From positions 28,018,863 through 28,082,862 of the forward strand of contig CM039512.1 in the NCBI GenBank assembly GCA_022432975.1: DNA of 64,000 bases. The letters run 5' to 3'. A model generated the notes under the pieces. The model was not told the DNA's origin, ran no database searches, and saw only the letters and a program-made list of their open reading frames with translations. The position numbers and the translations under genes are program-made. Below are positions 16,117-27,685 of the stretch, piece after piece (the stretch's first letter is position 1; every line of letters begins with the position of its first letter). Source of the DNA: Begonia masoniana (lineage: Eukaryota; Streptophyta; Magnoliopsida; Cucurbitales; Begoniaceae).

Positions 16117-16454
16117 AGCACCCCCTGTGACATGCCAAGGAAGCCCGTCACTAGATCACAAACTCGGGCCCATAATTTAATTACTCAATTTTCTGATGAT
16201 TTTTCTCTTTTTGCAGATCTTGGCCCCATTGTGGATCTCACATGGGAGCCAGCATCAGAGGATATGGAGAAACCCTTGCATAGCCTTCATTGGATCATCT
16301 TCACAGAGCCTTCAAGCAGCCCAATGGGAATTTGTCTTCTCGGGCCTCTAAATATGTAATTTTTGGTTTTAAACTTATTTTTCGTACATTAGCCTTTATT
16401 GTATGGAATATTATAGTTGCATCATGCATTAGATTATGTGGTTAGGGTTAGATG
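16117..16454 (+). pseudogene. 3' end of pol of a second copy of element B
   Basis: Plus strand, nearly the same as 59399-59722: MPRKPVTRSQTRAHNLITQF, then DFSLFADLGPIVDLTWEP, a stop, and a matching untranslated tail to GGTTAGGGTTAGATG. It is only the C-terminal tail of integrase plus the sequence before the LTR. Its LTR continues at 33945, after a large insertion flanked by AGATG. So the copy was joined to the same LTR that now serves as 5' LTR of element B, as in elements fused by LTR recombination. Confidence 0.8.
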
Positions 16455-17135
16455 TGTAACACCCAAAAAAAATTCTATAAAATGCATAACCTTAGTCTAG
16501 GTTACATTATGAATATTTAATGTTAATTTAGAGTTTCCCTAAGTCATGGAATGGAAAGTGAGAAATTTGAAGAGGAACCCTAGAGGAAACCCTAGAGTTA
16601 AGTGGTTATAAGTTTATAGAGTTGAATTTATTTAAAAGCAATCAAATTAGAAAGAGAGAATTAGAGAGAAAATAAAAAGATAAGGTGGTTGTTTAATGAA
16701 GTAGTTGTTTTAATGTAAATGATTTAGAAAAGTGAAGAGTAAAAAAAAGTTAAGGTTGAAAAGTCAAAAGAAATTGTGACCAATAGAAATGAAGAAAAGT
16801 TTTTGGTGAGAAGAGGGAGAACTCACGTTGGAGGAAGAGTGAAAGTGTGGGGAAAGTGTAAAAACTAGAAATTTTGTGGAAGATTTTAAAAGAGGGAAAA
16901 ATTGAGTTTTAATGGTTAGTGTTTTTTTTTCTTTCTCTTTCACTCCTCTCTCCCACGGTTTTCTTCCAAGCCCTAAGTCCTCCATAGCCGAGCTCTCTTC
17001 TCTATTCTTCATCAAATTTGCAAGGGTTTCAAGGTAAAAATTAAATGGGTTTTGTTATTTATACATTTTAGGGTTAGTTTTTGATATTTTGGTTAAGTTT
17101 TTGTGGGATTTGGTTAGGGTTTGGGAAACCCTAAT

Positions 17136-20100
17136 CGAGAGGTACGATGAAGTGTCTCGGGTAGCACGATTTCTACTCGAGAGGTACGATGAAGTGTCTC
17201 GGGTAGCACGATTTCTACTCGAGAGGTACGATGAAGTGTCTCGGGTAGCACGATTTCTACTCGAGAGGTACGATGAAGTGTCTCGAGTAGAACGATTTCT
17301 ACTCGAGAGGTACGATGAAGTGTCTCGGGTAGCACGATTTCTACTCGAGAGGTACGATGAAGTGTCTCGAGTAGAACGATTTCTACTCGAGAGGTACGAT
17401 GAAGTGTCTCGGGTAGCACGATTTCTACTCGAGAGTACGATGAAGTGTCTCGGGTAGCACGATTTCTACTCGAGAGGTACGATGAAGTGTCTCGGGTAGC
17501 ACGATTTCTACTCGAGAGTACGATGAAGTGTCTCGGGTAGCACGATTTCTACTCGAGAGTACGATGAAGTGTCTCGGGTAGCACGATTTCTACTCGAGAG
17601 GTACGATGAAGTGTCTCGAGTAGAACGATTTCTACTCGAGAGGTACGATGAAGTGTCTCGAGTAGAACGATTTCTACTCGAGAGTACGATGAAGTGTCTC
17701 GGGTAGCACGATTTCTACTCGAGAGGTACGATGAAGTGTCTCGAGTAGAACGATTTCTACTCGAGAGGTACGATGAAGTGTCTCGAGTAGAACGATTTCT
17801 ACTCGAGAGGTACGATGAAGTGTCTCGAGTAGAACGATTTCTACTCGAGAGTACGATGAAGTGTCTCGAGTAGAACGATTTCTACTCGAGAGGTACGATG
17901 AAGTGTCTCGAGTAGAACGATTTCTACTCGAGAGGTACGATGAAGTGTCTCGGGTAGCACGATTTCTACTCGAGAGTACGATGAAGTGTCTCGAGTAGAA
18001 CGATTTCTACTCGAGAGGTACGATAAAGTGTCTCAAGTAGAACGATTTCTACTCGAGAGGTACGATGAAGTGTCTCGGGTAGAACGATTTCTACTCGAGA
18101 GGTACGTGAAGTGTCTCGGGTAGAACGATTTCTACTCGAGAGGTACGATGAAGTGTCTCGCGTAGCACGATTTCTACTCGAGAGTACGATGAAGTGTCTC
18201 GGGTAGAACGATTTCTACTCGAGAGTACGATGAAGTGTCTCGGGTAGCACGATTTCTACTCGAGAGGTACGATGAAGTGTCTCGGGTAGCACGATTTCTA
18301 CTCAAGAGGTACGATGAAGTGTCTCGGGTAGCACGATTTCTACTCGAGAGGTACGATGAAGTGTCTCGAGTAGAACGATTTCTACTCGAGAGGTACGATG
18401 AAGTGTCTCGCGTAGCACGATTTCTACTCGAGAGGTACGATAAAGTGTCTCGAGTAGAACGATTTCTACTCGAGAGGTACGATGAAGTGTCTCGAGTAGA
18501 ACGATTTCTACTCGAGAGGTACGATGAAGTGTCTCGGGTAGAACGATTTCTACTCGAGAGGTACGATGAAGTGTCTCGAGTAGCACGATTTCTACTCGAG
18601 AGGTACGATGAAGTGTCTCGGGTAGCACGATTTCTACTCGAGAGGTACGATGAAGTGTCTCGGGTAGCACGATTTCTACTCGAGAGGTACGATGAAGTGT
18701 CTCGGGTAGAACGATTTCTACTCGAGAGGTACGATGAAGTGTCTCGAGTAGAACGATTTCTACTCGAGAGGTACGATGAAGTGTCTCGAGTAGCACGATT
18801 TCTACTCGAGAGGTACGATGAAGTGTCTCGGGTAGCACGATTTCTACTCGAGAGGTACGATGAAGTGTCTCGAGTAGCACGATTTCTACTCGAGAGGTAC
18901 GATGAAGTGTCTCGGGTAGCACGATTTCTACTCAAGAGGTACGATGAAGTGTCTCGGGTAGCACGATTTCTACTCGAGAGGTACGATGAAGTGTCTCGAG
19001 TAGAACGATATCTACTCGAGAGGTACGATGAAGTGTCTCGAGTAGAACGATTTCTACTCGAGAGTACGATGAAGTGTCTCGAGTAGAACGATTTCTACTC
19101 GAGAGGTACGATGAAGTGTCTCGGGTAGCACGATTTCTACTCGAGAGGTACGATGAAGTGTCTCGAGTAGAACGATTTCTACTCGAGAGGTACGATGAAG
19201 TGTCTCGGGTAGAACGATTTCTACTCGAGAGGTACGTGAAGTGTCTCGGGTAGAACGATTTCTACTCGAGAGGTACGATGAAGTGTCTCGCGTAGCACGA
19301 TTTCTACTCGAGAGGTACGATGAAGTGTCTCGAGTAGAACGATTTCTACTCGAGAGGTACGATGAAGTGTCTCGAGTAGAACGATTTCTACTCGAGAGGT
19401 ACGATGAAGTGTCTCGAGTAGAACGATTTCTACGCGAGAGGTACGCTGAAGTGTCTCGAGTAGAACGATTTCTACTCGAGAGGTACGATGAAGTGTCTCG
19501 AGTAGAACGATTTCTACTCGAGAGGTACGATGAAGTGTCTCGGGTAGCACGATTTCTACTCGAGAGGTACGATGAAGTGTCTCGAGTAGAACGATATCTA
19601 CTCGAGAGGTACGATGAAGTGTCTCGAGTAGAACGATTTCTACGAGAGAGGTACGATGAAGTGTCTCGGGTAGCACGATTTCTACTCGAGAGGTACGATG
19701 AAGTGTCTCGGGTAGCACGATTTCTACTCGAGAGGTACGATGAAGTGTCTCGGGTAGAACGATTTCTACTCGAGAGGTACGATGAAGTGTCTCGAGTAGA
19801 ACGATTTCTACTCGAGAGTACGATGAAGTGTCTCGGGTAGAACGATTTCTACTCGAGAGTACGATGAAGTGTCTCGAGTAGAACGATTTCTACTCGAGAG
19901 GTACGATGAAGTGTCTCGAGTAGAACGATTTCTACTCGAGAGTACGATGAAGTGTCTCGAGTAGAACGATTTCTACTCGAGAGGTACGATGAAGTGTCTC
20001 GAGTAGAACGATTTCTACTCGAGAGTACGATGAAGTGTCTCGGGTAGCACGATTTCTACTCGAGAGTACGATGAAGTGTCTCGGGTAGCACGATTTCTAC

Positions 20101-20668
20101 TCGAGAGGTACGATGAAGTGTCTCGGGTAGAACGATTTCTACTCGAGAGGTACGATGAAGTGTCTCGGGTAGCACGATTTCTACTCGAGAGTACGATGAA
20201 GTGTCTCGGGTAGAACGATTTCTACTCGAGAGGTACGATGAAGTGTCTCGAGTAGAACGATTTCTACTCGAGAGTACGATGAAGTGTCTCGAGTAGAACG
20301 ATTTCTACTCGAGAGGTACGATGAAGTGTCTCGAGTAGAACGATTTCTACTCGAGAGGTACGATGAAGTGTCTCGAGTAGAACGATTTCTACTCGAGAGG
20401 TACGATGAAGTGTCTCGAGTAGAACGATTTCTACTCGAGAGTACGATGAAGTGTCTCGGGTAGCACGATTTCTACTCGAGAGTACGATGAAGTGTCTCGG
20501 GTAGAACGATTTCTACTCGAGAGTACGATGAAGTGTCTCGGGTAGAACGATTTCTACTCGAGAGGTACGATGAAGTGTCTCGGGTAGCACGATTTCTACT
20601 CGAGAGTACGATGAAGTGTCTCGGGTAGCACGATTTCTACTCGAGAGTACGATGAAGTGTCTCGAGTA
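17136..20668. repeat. 42-bp hairpin array, about 85 units
   Basis: Units of 42 bp, with a 41-bp variant that lacks one G (GAGAGTACG for GAGAGGTACG). Many units contain a perfect inverted repeat, CTCGAGTAGA / TCTACTCGAG, around a 6-base loop ACGATT. The other main class has CTCGGGTAGC in the left arm. Frames reading SRVARFLLERYDEV in one direction and TSRVEIVLPETLHR in the other are by-products of the 42-bp period. The right end merges into the next array at CACATTTCTACCG. Confidence 0.95.
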
Positions 20669-20676
20669 GCACATTT

Positions 20677-22475
20677 CTACCGATTGACACATGCATCCCA
20701 CGTGATTCATCAAACCTCATCCGATCACAAAACGACAAGGTATGGTGCACGCTCCTACCGATTGACACATGCATCCCACGTGATTCATCAAACCTCATCC
20801 GATCACAAAACGACAAGGTATGGTGCACGCTCCTACCGATTGACACATGCATCCCACGTGATTCATCAAACCTCATCCGATCACAAAACGACAAGGTATG
20901 GTGCACGCTCCTACCGATTGACACATGCATCCCACGTGATTCATCAAACCTCATCCGATCACAAAACGACAAGATTAAATACATACTCATGCCGATAATG
21001 GAAAAACCTACATCTACCGATTGACACATGCATCCCACGTGATTCATCAAACCTCATCCGATCACAAAACGACAAGACTTAATACATACTCATGCCGATA
21101 ATGGAAAAACCTACATCTACCGATTGACACATGCACATCACGTGATTCATTAAACTTCATCCGATCACAAAACGACAAGACTTAATACATACTCATGCCG
21201 ATAATGGAAAAACCTACATCTACCGATTGACACATGCATCCCACGTGATTCATCAAACCTCATCCGATCACAAAACGACAAGACTTAATACATACTCATG
21301 CCGATAATGGAAAAACCTACATCTACCGATTGACACATGCACATCACGTGACTCATTATACTCCTTCCGATCACAAAACGACAAGATTAAATACATACTC
21401 ATGCCGATAATGGAAAAACCTACATCTACCGATTGACACATGCACATCACGTGATTCATTAAACTTCATCCGATCACAAAACGACAAGACTTAATACATA
21501 CTCATGCCGATAATGGAAAAACCTACATCTACCGATTGACACATGCACATCACGTGATTCATTAAACTTCATCCGATCACAAAACGACAAGACTTAATAC
21601 ATACTCATGCCGATAATGGAAAAACCTACATCTACCGATTGACACATGCATCCCACGTGATTCATCAAACCTCATCCGATCACAAAACGACAAGATTAAA
21701 TACATACTCATGCCGATAATGGAAAAACCTACATCTACCGATTGACACATGCACATCACGTGATTCATTAAACTTCATCCGATCACAAAACGACAAGACT
21801 TAATACATACTCATGCCGATAATGGAAAAACCTACATCTACCGATTGACACATGCATCCCACGTGATTCATCAAACCTCATCCGATCACAAAACGACAAG
21901 ACTTAATACATACTCATGCCGATAATGGAAAAAAACCTACATCTACCGATTGACACATGCACATCACGTGATTCATTAAACTTCATCCGATCACAAAACG
22001 ACAAGACTTAATACATACTCATGCCGATAATGGAAAAACCTACATCTACCGATTGACACATGCACATCACGTGATTCATTAAACTTCATCCGATCACAAA
22101 ACGACAAGACTTAATACATACTCATGCCGATAATGGAAAAACCTACATCTACCGATTGACACATGCATCCCACGTGATTCATCAAACCTCATCCGATCAC
22201 AAAACGACAAGACTTAATATCGGCTTCTACCGATTGACACATGCACATCACGTGACTCATTATACTCCTTCCGATCACAAAATGACAAGACTTAATACAT
22301 ACTCATGCCGATAATGGAAAAAAAACCTACATCTACCGATTGACACATGCACATCACGTGATTCATTAAACTTCATCCGATCACAAAACGACAAGATTAA
22401 ATACATACTCATGCCGATAATGGAAAAACCTACATCTACCGATTGACACATGCACATCACGTGACTCAATATACT
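20677..22475. repeat. 78-bp and 103-bp arrays with G-box palindromes
   Basis: Three 78-bp units (20677, 20755, 20833) then about fifteen 103-bp units from 20911. Each begins CTACCGATTGACACATGCA, has CACGTG in the form CCCACGTGA or ATCACGTGA, then CATCCGATCACAAAACGACA. Longer units add ACTCATGCCGATAATGG. At least two unit types (GCATCCCACGTG and GCACATCACGTG) are interspersed, showing exchange within the array. Confidence 0.93.
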
Positions 22476-22479
22476 CATT

Positions 22480-22622
22480 CTGATAGAAGACATCATCTGA
22501 TGGAAGACATCATCTGATGGAAGACATCATCCGATAGACGGCATCATCCGATGGAAGACATCATCCGATAAACGGCATCATCCGATGAAAGACATCATCC
22601 GATGGAAGACATCATCCAATAG
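22480..22622. repeat. 18-bp CATCATCCGATGGAAGA repeats
   Basis: About eight short units alternating CATCATCCGATGGAAGA and CATCATCCGATAGACGG. They continue the CCGAT theme of the larger arrays into unique LTR sequence. Confidence 0.85.
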
Positions 22623-22974
22623 ACAGGAAACTTTTAGACTTTCACAAACTTCAACATGACTGAATAAACTAACACTCAGTTGGACCATAGTCTCATCTAG
22701 AATACGTGTAGCGAGAGACTCTAACAAAACAGATCATTCTATCATTTCACGTTCATTTTCAAACTCAGAAGTTAATCAGTCAGGTTCCAGTATCCATTGT
22801 TTTAAGAAAGCATCATACATAGACCTCAATATTCATAACCTTACTAATATGATAAAAGTAGTAACCAGGAGTTGAAATCGCCTTCTAGCCACACACTGAC
22901 AACCTGAGCTCCTTCCAGCAACCAGCCTTAAACATCCTCATTAGACTTGAAATCCTCACCTAGTAGTTCTCCAC

Positions 22975-23529
22975 CTACATCATAAGGTTTAAACTATAAG
23001 CCTAATGCTTAGTAAGGAGTGCGATACTAACATGTATGCATGAATGCACAAATTAAAGGAAGTACATGTTCATGATCTTTTCGTGTTCTTGTTCTTGTTC
23101 ATTGTTTTCATCATATGGATTAAGGGAGGATTTGTGCCAAAAAGGGGGTTGACAGTGAGAGTGTACGTAGTCCCTTGCGAGCCGTATTCATGGTCCTTCT
23201 TTTGGACAATGACAATACGCCAAACTGCCCCAACCCTCTCTTAATCCTTGTTGCATAAGTTTCATATTCATATCTTGTTCATGGGAGAAATCATGCACTT
23301 AAAACATTTTCATATGCTTGAGAAATATTCATGATGCATGAGCATGAGTAATCTTCGTTCATCAGACTACTGAACAAGTCATTCATTCATCAAAGATCAT
23401 AATATCAACTCGAATATCATAACCAAACAGACAATAGCACAGATAACCTTTAAACCTCATAGACAACTTCTACCTAGTACCCTTGTGATGGAGGGCCTTA
23501 ATGGCCGGAAATCTTATTCACTCACTTAC
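22975..23529 (-). other. Putative intron in 3' LTR of element C
   Basis: Minus strand: AACCAG/GTAAGTGAG at 23529; CTTACTAAGCATTAGGCTTA about 40 bases upstream of TTATGATGTAG/GTGG ending at 22975. Length 555, the same as in the 5' LTR copy at 29213-29767. Confidence 0.5.
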
Positions 23530-24221
23530 CTGGTTTCCTTAGCAACTTGAGCACTTCTCTTCAAATTTCTTCACCTAGAAACATTTCACATTACAGTGTT
23601 AAATCAAAATTATAACTAAAAGTCATCCTAGTATCTAACATAAATATTTCTAAATCTTCCTAGTCGAGCGCCTAGTGTGTACAGATTAAACTTCCAAAAC
23701 CTAAATAACCGGATTAAGTCTAACAACTAAACACGGTCTGTTATCCTTATGTCCAGAATTGAATCTGAAATGTCATTACTAAACACAGATCATGATTGTC
23801 ACTACCATTACTCTGTTAGTGAAGAATCCGAAACCACAAGTTCTAGCTGAAGACAGAGCTCTAAGTAACTACCCAGTAACTACATTGTCTAAGTCTTACC
23901 TAGAGCGTGGATTGTCGAAGTGGAGGCTGAAGAACTGGTCACCGACGAAGGAATAGCTGGCAGAGAGGGAGCTCTGGAAGGAAGGGAATCGCCGAGAGAG
24001 GAAATGTCAGCTACAGTGAGGTTTTAATGAGGTTTAAGAATTCCATAACCTATTTATACCAATTAAAATCCACCTTAATTACAAACTTGCCACCCAACCT
24101 AGTTTCACTCAACTTGTAATAAATAAGTCTTGGCATTAAATTTAAAATTATAAAGGTCAATAAAAGGGTGACAATTAAAATGGTTAAGAAAATCACCTGG
24201 CCAAAATTGTCGGGTGTTACA

Positions 24222-24233
24222 TCCACCCTCCTT
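24222..24233 (-). promoter_or_regulatory. Polypurine tract of element C
   Basis: Minus strand AAGGAGGGTGGA directly before the LTR start TGTAACACCC; the plus-strand DNA primer site of reverse transcription. Confidence 0.85.
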
Positions 24234-24254
24234 AAACAAAATTTTCGTCCTCAA

Positions 24255-25800
24255 AAATTGATCAAACAAAGAGCTCTGGATATTTGTCCAACATGTCCTA
24301 CTGTCACTCCCAAGTGGCTTCTTCAATGCCATGATTTGTCCACAAAACTTTTACAAGAGGAATTTCTTTATTCTGTAGAGTCTTAACTGCAGATTACAAA
24401 ATTCGTACAGGTTTCTCTTCATACGTTAATGTTGGCTCAAACACAATTTCCGTTGGCTTAACAACCTGTGACGGATCACGTATGCATTTCCTTAGCATGG
24501 ATACATGAAAGACATTATGGACCTTTTCTAGTGATGGAGGTAATTGCAACCTATAAGCGGTTTTACCAATCCTTGTCAAGACAAGGAAGGGACCAATGAA
24601 TCGTGGACTAAGTTTTCCCTTCTTGCCAAATCTTAAAACTCCTTTAAACGGTGAAATCTTTAAGAAAACTTCATCTCCAACAGCAAATTCAAGATCTCTC
24701 CTTCTTTGGTCTGCAAAACTCTTCTGTCGGCTTTGTGCAGTCCATCATCCTTCTCCTAATTATGGCAATCTTGTCTGACATCTGCTGTAAAATTTCAGGG
24801 CCTAGAAATCTTGCTTCGCCAACCTCATCCCAGCATAAGGGTGATCTACATTTCCTACCATACAATGCTTCGTATGGTGCCATACCAATGGTGGACTGGT
24901 AACTATTGTTGTAGGAGAATTCAACCAAGGGTAGGTATCGATTCCAAGATGTCTGAAAATCTAGCACACACGCCCTCAACATATCCTCAAGTGTCTGAAT
25001 TATTCTCTCTGATTGGCCATCTGACTGAGGATGAAAAGCAGTGCTGAAAGATAACTTTGTACCAAGCATGCCTTGAAGACTTTGTCAAAACCTCGAGGTG
25101 AACCTGGGATCACGATCTGAGACAATGGATATTGGAATCCCATGCAATCTGATAATTTCCTGAACATACAGATCAGCAAGCTGGTCCATCGTGTACGTTG
25201 TCCTTACAGGTAGAAAGTGAGCTGATTTCGTCATTCTATCAATTACGACCCAAATGCTATCATGACCTTTAGTTGTCTTAGGTAATCCCACAACAAAATC
25301 CATGGCAATGTTTTCTCACTTCCATTCGGTAATCGGTAAGGGTTGAAGGGTACCACCAGGACATTGGTGTTCTGTCTTAACTTGTTGGCATACCAAACAC
25401 GACTCTACATGCTTGGCAACATCCCTCTTCAGATTTGGACACCAGTAAAGTAACTTCAAGTCTCGATATATCTTGGTGCTGCCAGGATGTATAGAAAAGG
25501 GAGACGGGTGCGCCTCGGCCAAGATCAACTTACGTAATTCCTCATCACTTGGAATGTACCATCGATTCCTAAATTTCAAAATACCATCCTTGGAGAGACT
25601 GAACTCAGAAGAGGCGTCCTTCAACTTACTCATCATGCTACTATTTCCCTTTGAATCCTTTTGTTGTGCCTCCTTGATCCTATCCATGATAGTTAGTCTA
25701 ATAGAAACATCGGCAAGTAAGGCTGACAGTTCAGAAACCATCTCCAACTCGAACTTCTGTACTTCTGTCCTCAAATGTATAGACATGGTCGACACTGCGG
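24255..25800 (-). pseudogene. Integrase with C-terminal chromodomain (element C)
   Basis: Minus strand. The zinc-binding N-terminus has [20 protein letters not shown] followed by CLVCQQVK (HHCC), about 25370-25480. The catalytic core has MDFVVGLPKTTKGHDS and WVVIDRMTKSAHF (first Asp), IVSDRDPRFTS (second Asp) and, past 25069, LSFSTAFHPQSDGQSE (Glu). The C-terminus keeps HNVFHVSML and EKPVRIL. It is followed, with three in-frame stops, by a chromodomain-like stretch KEIPLVKVLWTNHGIEEATW and KYPELF (about 24268-24400). Chromodomains steer integration toward modified histones. Stops at about 25313 and 25083 replace conserved Trp codons. Confidence 0.85.
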
Positions 25801-27268
25801 GCTGCATTGTCGTCGACATCCTGCTTAATGCATCGGCTACCGCATTAGCCTTACCCAGGTGGCACTTAATTTCAAAGTCATAATCCTTAACAAACTCTAA
25901 CCAACGTCTTTGTCTCATGTTCAACTCCTTTTGAGTAAAAAAGTACTTCAGGCTTTTATGGTCATAAAACACTTCACACTGCTGACCATACAAGTAGTGT
26001 CTCTAAATCTTTAATGCAAAAACAACTGCGGCTAATTCCAAATCATGAGTGGGGTAATTCTGTTCATAACTCTTCAGTTGCTTAGATGCATACGCTACAA
26101 CCTTGCCTTATTGCATCAAAACACATCCCAGTTCCACTTTAGATGCGTCACAATAAACACTAAATCTTCCTTCTTCAGTTGGGAGTGTCAAAAGAGGAGC
26201 TGTAGTCAACTTCAGTTTCAAGGTCTGGAAACTCTGTTCACAAACCTCAGACCAAGAGTATTTGGTGTCTTTCTTTGTCAAACTAGTTAAAGGCTTAGCT
26301 ATCATAGAGAATCCCTTAATGAACTTCCTATAATAACCTGCCAGACCAAGGAAACTATGGACTTCACTGGCGTTCATTGGCTGTGGCCAGTCCTTAATAG
26401 CCTGAATCTTGGTTGGGTCTACGGATATGCCATCAGCAGAGATGAAATGACCTAAAAAGGTGACCTTATCTAACCAGAACTCACATTTGGACAACTTGGC
26501 ATAGAGTTTATGCTGTTCTAATGTCGTCAAAACTATTCTTAAGTGTTTTTCATGGTCAGCTTTGGTCCGAAAATAAATTAGGATATCATCTATAAACACA
26601 ATCACAAACTTATCCAAATACTCACGAAATACACGGTTCATCAAATCCATAAAAGTTGCAGGTGCATTCGTCAATCCAAACGACATCACCAGAAATTCAT
26701 AGTGTCCATAGCGGGTTCTGAAGGTTGTCTTTGGTATATCTCCCTCCTTAACCTTCAGTTGGTAGTAACCTGAACGTAAGTCGATCTTTGAAAACACTTT
26801 GGCTCCTTGAAGTTGGTCAAACAAGTCATCAATTCGGGGTAAGGGATATTTATTCTTGATCGTTAACTTGTTCAGTTCTCTGTAATCTATGCACATTCTA
26901 AGAGAATCGTCTTTCTTCTTAACAAATAGGACAGGTGCACCCCAGGGAGAACAGCTGGGGCGTATAAATCCCTTGTCAACAAGTTCCTGGAGTTGGACTT
27001 TCAATTCCTTCAACTCAACAGGTGTCATGCGGTAGGGGTTCTTAGACACAGGTAAAGCCTCGGGATATGTATCGATTACAAACTCGATTTCTCTATCAGG
27101 TGGTAGCCCAGGCAAGTCATCCAAAAATGCTTTTGGAAACTCTCGTACTATAGGAATATCCTGAAGTTCCACCTTATCCTTTACCCGGGCGTCAATTATG
27201 CTAGCTAGAAAACTCTCACAACCACCTTTCAGTAACCGTTGAGTCTCTAGCGAGGATATAATTGGCAT
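25800..27268 (-). pseudogene. Reverse transcriptase and RNase H (element C)
   Basis: Minus strand. A 386-codon open frame (26108-27268) covers the linker and [54 protein letters not shown], and the catalytic FIDDILIYF block (about 26565-26600). RT continues through [17 protein letters not shown] to [18 protein letters not shown], the start of RNase H. A stop at about 26107 and another at about 26000 (ALKI*RHYLYG, a conserved Trp) interrupt RNase H. It resumes with [20 protein letters not shown] and [11 protein letters not shown]. Most catalytic residues are present, but the polyprotein is not continuous. Confidence 0.9.
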
Positions 27269-27319
27269 TTTACTTATTTTTGGAATAGCTTGGAAGGAAT
27301 ACCGATCTCCGTTCAGGGG

Positions 27320-27685
27320 TCAGAACTCAACCAATCCAGACCTACAACTTATCGTGGCATAATGTCTTAATAGCCAATCCATTCCTAATATAACTTCATA
27401 TCCCTTCATGTCAATTACGATCAGTTCTACGTATAACTTCTTATTTTCTAATGACACAACATCACCTTTTATTATCCGTTCGGAATGTAAAGACTTCTCT
27501 GATGGTAACATGACACTAAATGAACTCTCGGCTGGCAAGAGTTCTAATTTATTCTTACATACAAACAGGGTTGATACAAACGAGTGTGTGGCTCCCATAT
27601 CTATAAGTGTATAAGCAGAAATTCCATAGATCATAATTGTACCTGTTATGACCATATGCCGCACCACATCCTCATCCTTCATCAA
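27320..27685 (-). pseudogene. Aspartic protease (element C), active-site variant
   Basis: Minus strand, 121 codons: TLIDMGATHSFVS followed by [20 protein letters not shown]. The family active site is Asp-Ser-Gly or Asp-Thr-Gly; here it is Asp-Met-Gly, so catalytic loss is likely. It follows gag in the same polyprotein order and matches the protease of element 1 outside the active site. Confidence 0.85.

Larger units (their letters stand above)
20669..24221 (-). mobile_element. 3' LTR of element C, expanded by arrays
   Basis: Starts TGTAACACCCGACAATTTTG at 24221 on the minus strand, next to the polypurine tract. A TATA box (GTATAAATAGG, minus) lies at 24050-24060. It matches the 5' LTR from about 22795 upward. 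Below that it has the 18-bp, 103-bp and 78-bp arrays, which the 5' LTR lacks. The end expected at TGTTACA was not found. Confidence 0.8.

Noticed and set aside
17089..19840. Repetitive protein with a 14-residue SRVARFLLERYDEV unit
   Set aside because: Frames exist on both strands because 42 is a multiple of three; they break wherever the 41-bp unit occurs, and there is no promoter or other coding sign.
23044..23244. Short ORF repeated in both LTRs of element C (also 29282-29482)
   Set aside because: It is kept in both only because the LTRs are copies. It lies in the putative intron on the antisense strand, and a frame change at its 3' end argues against coding.
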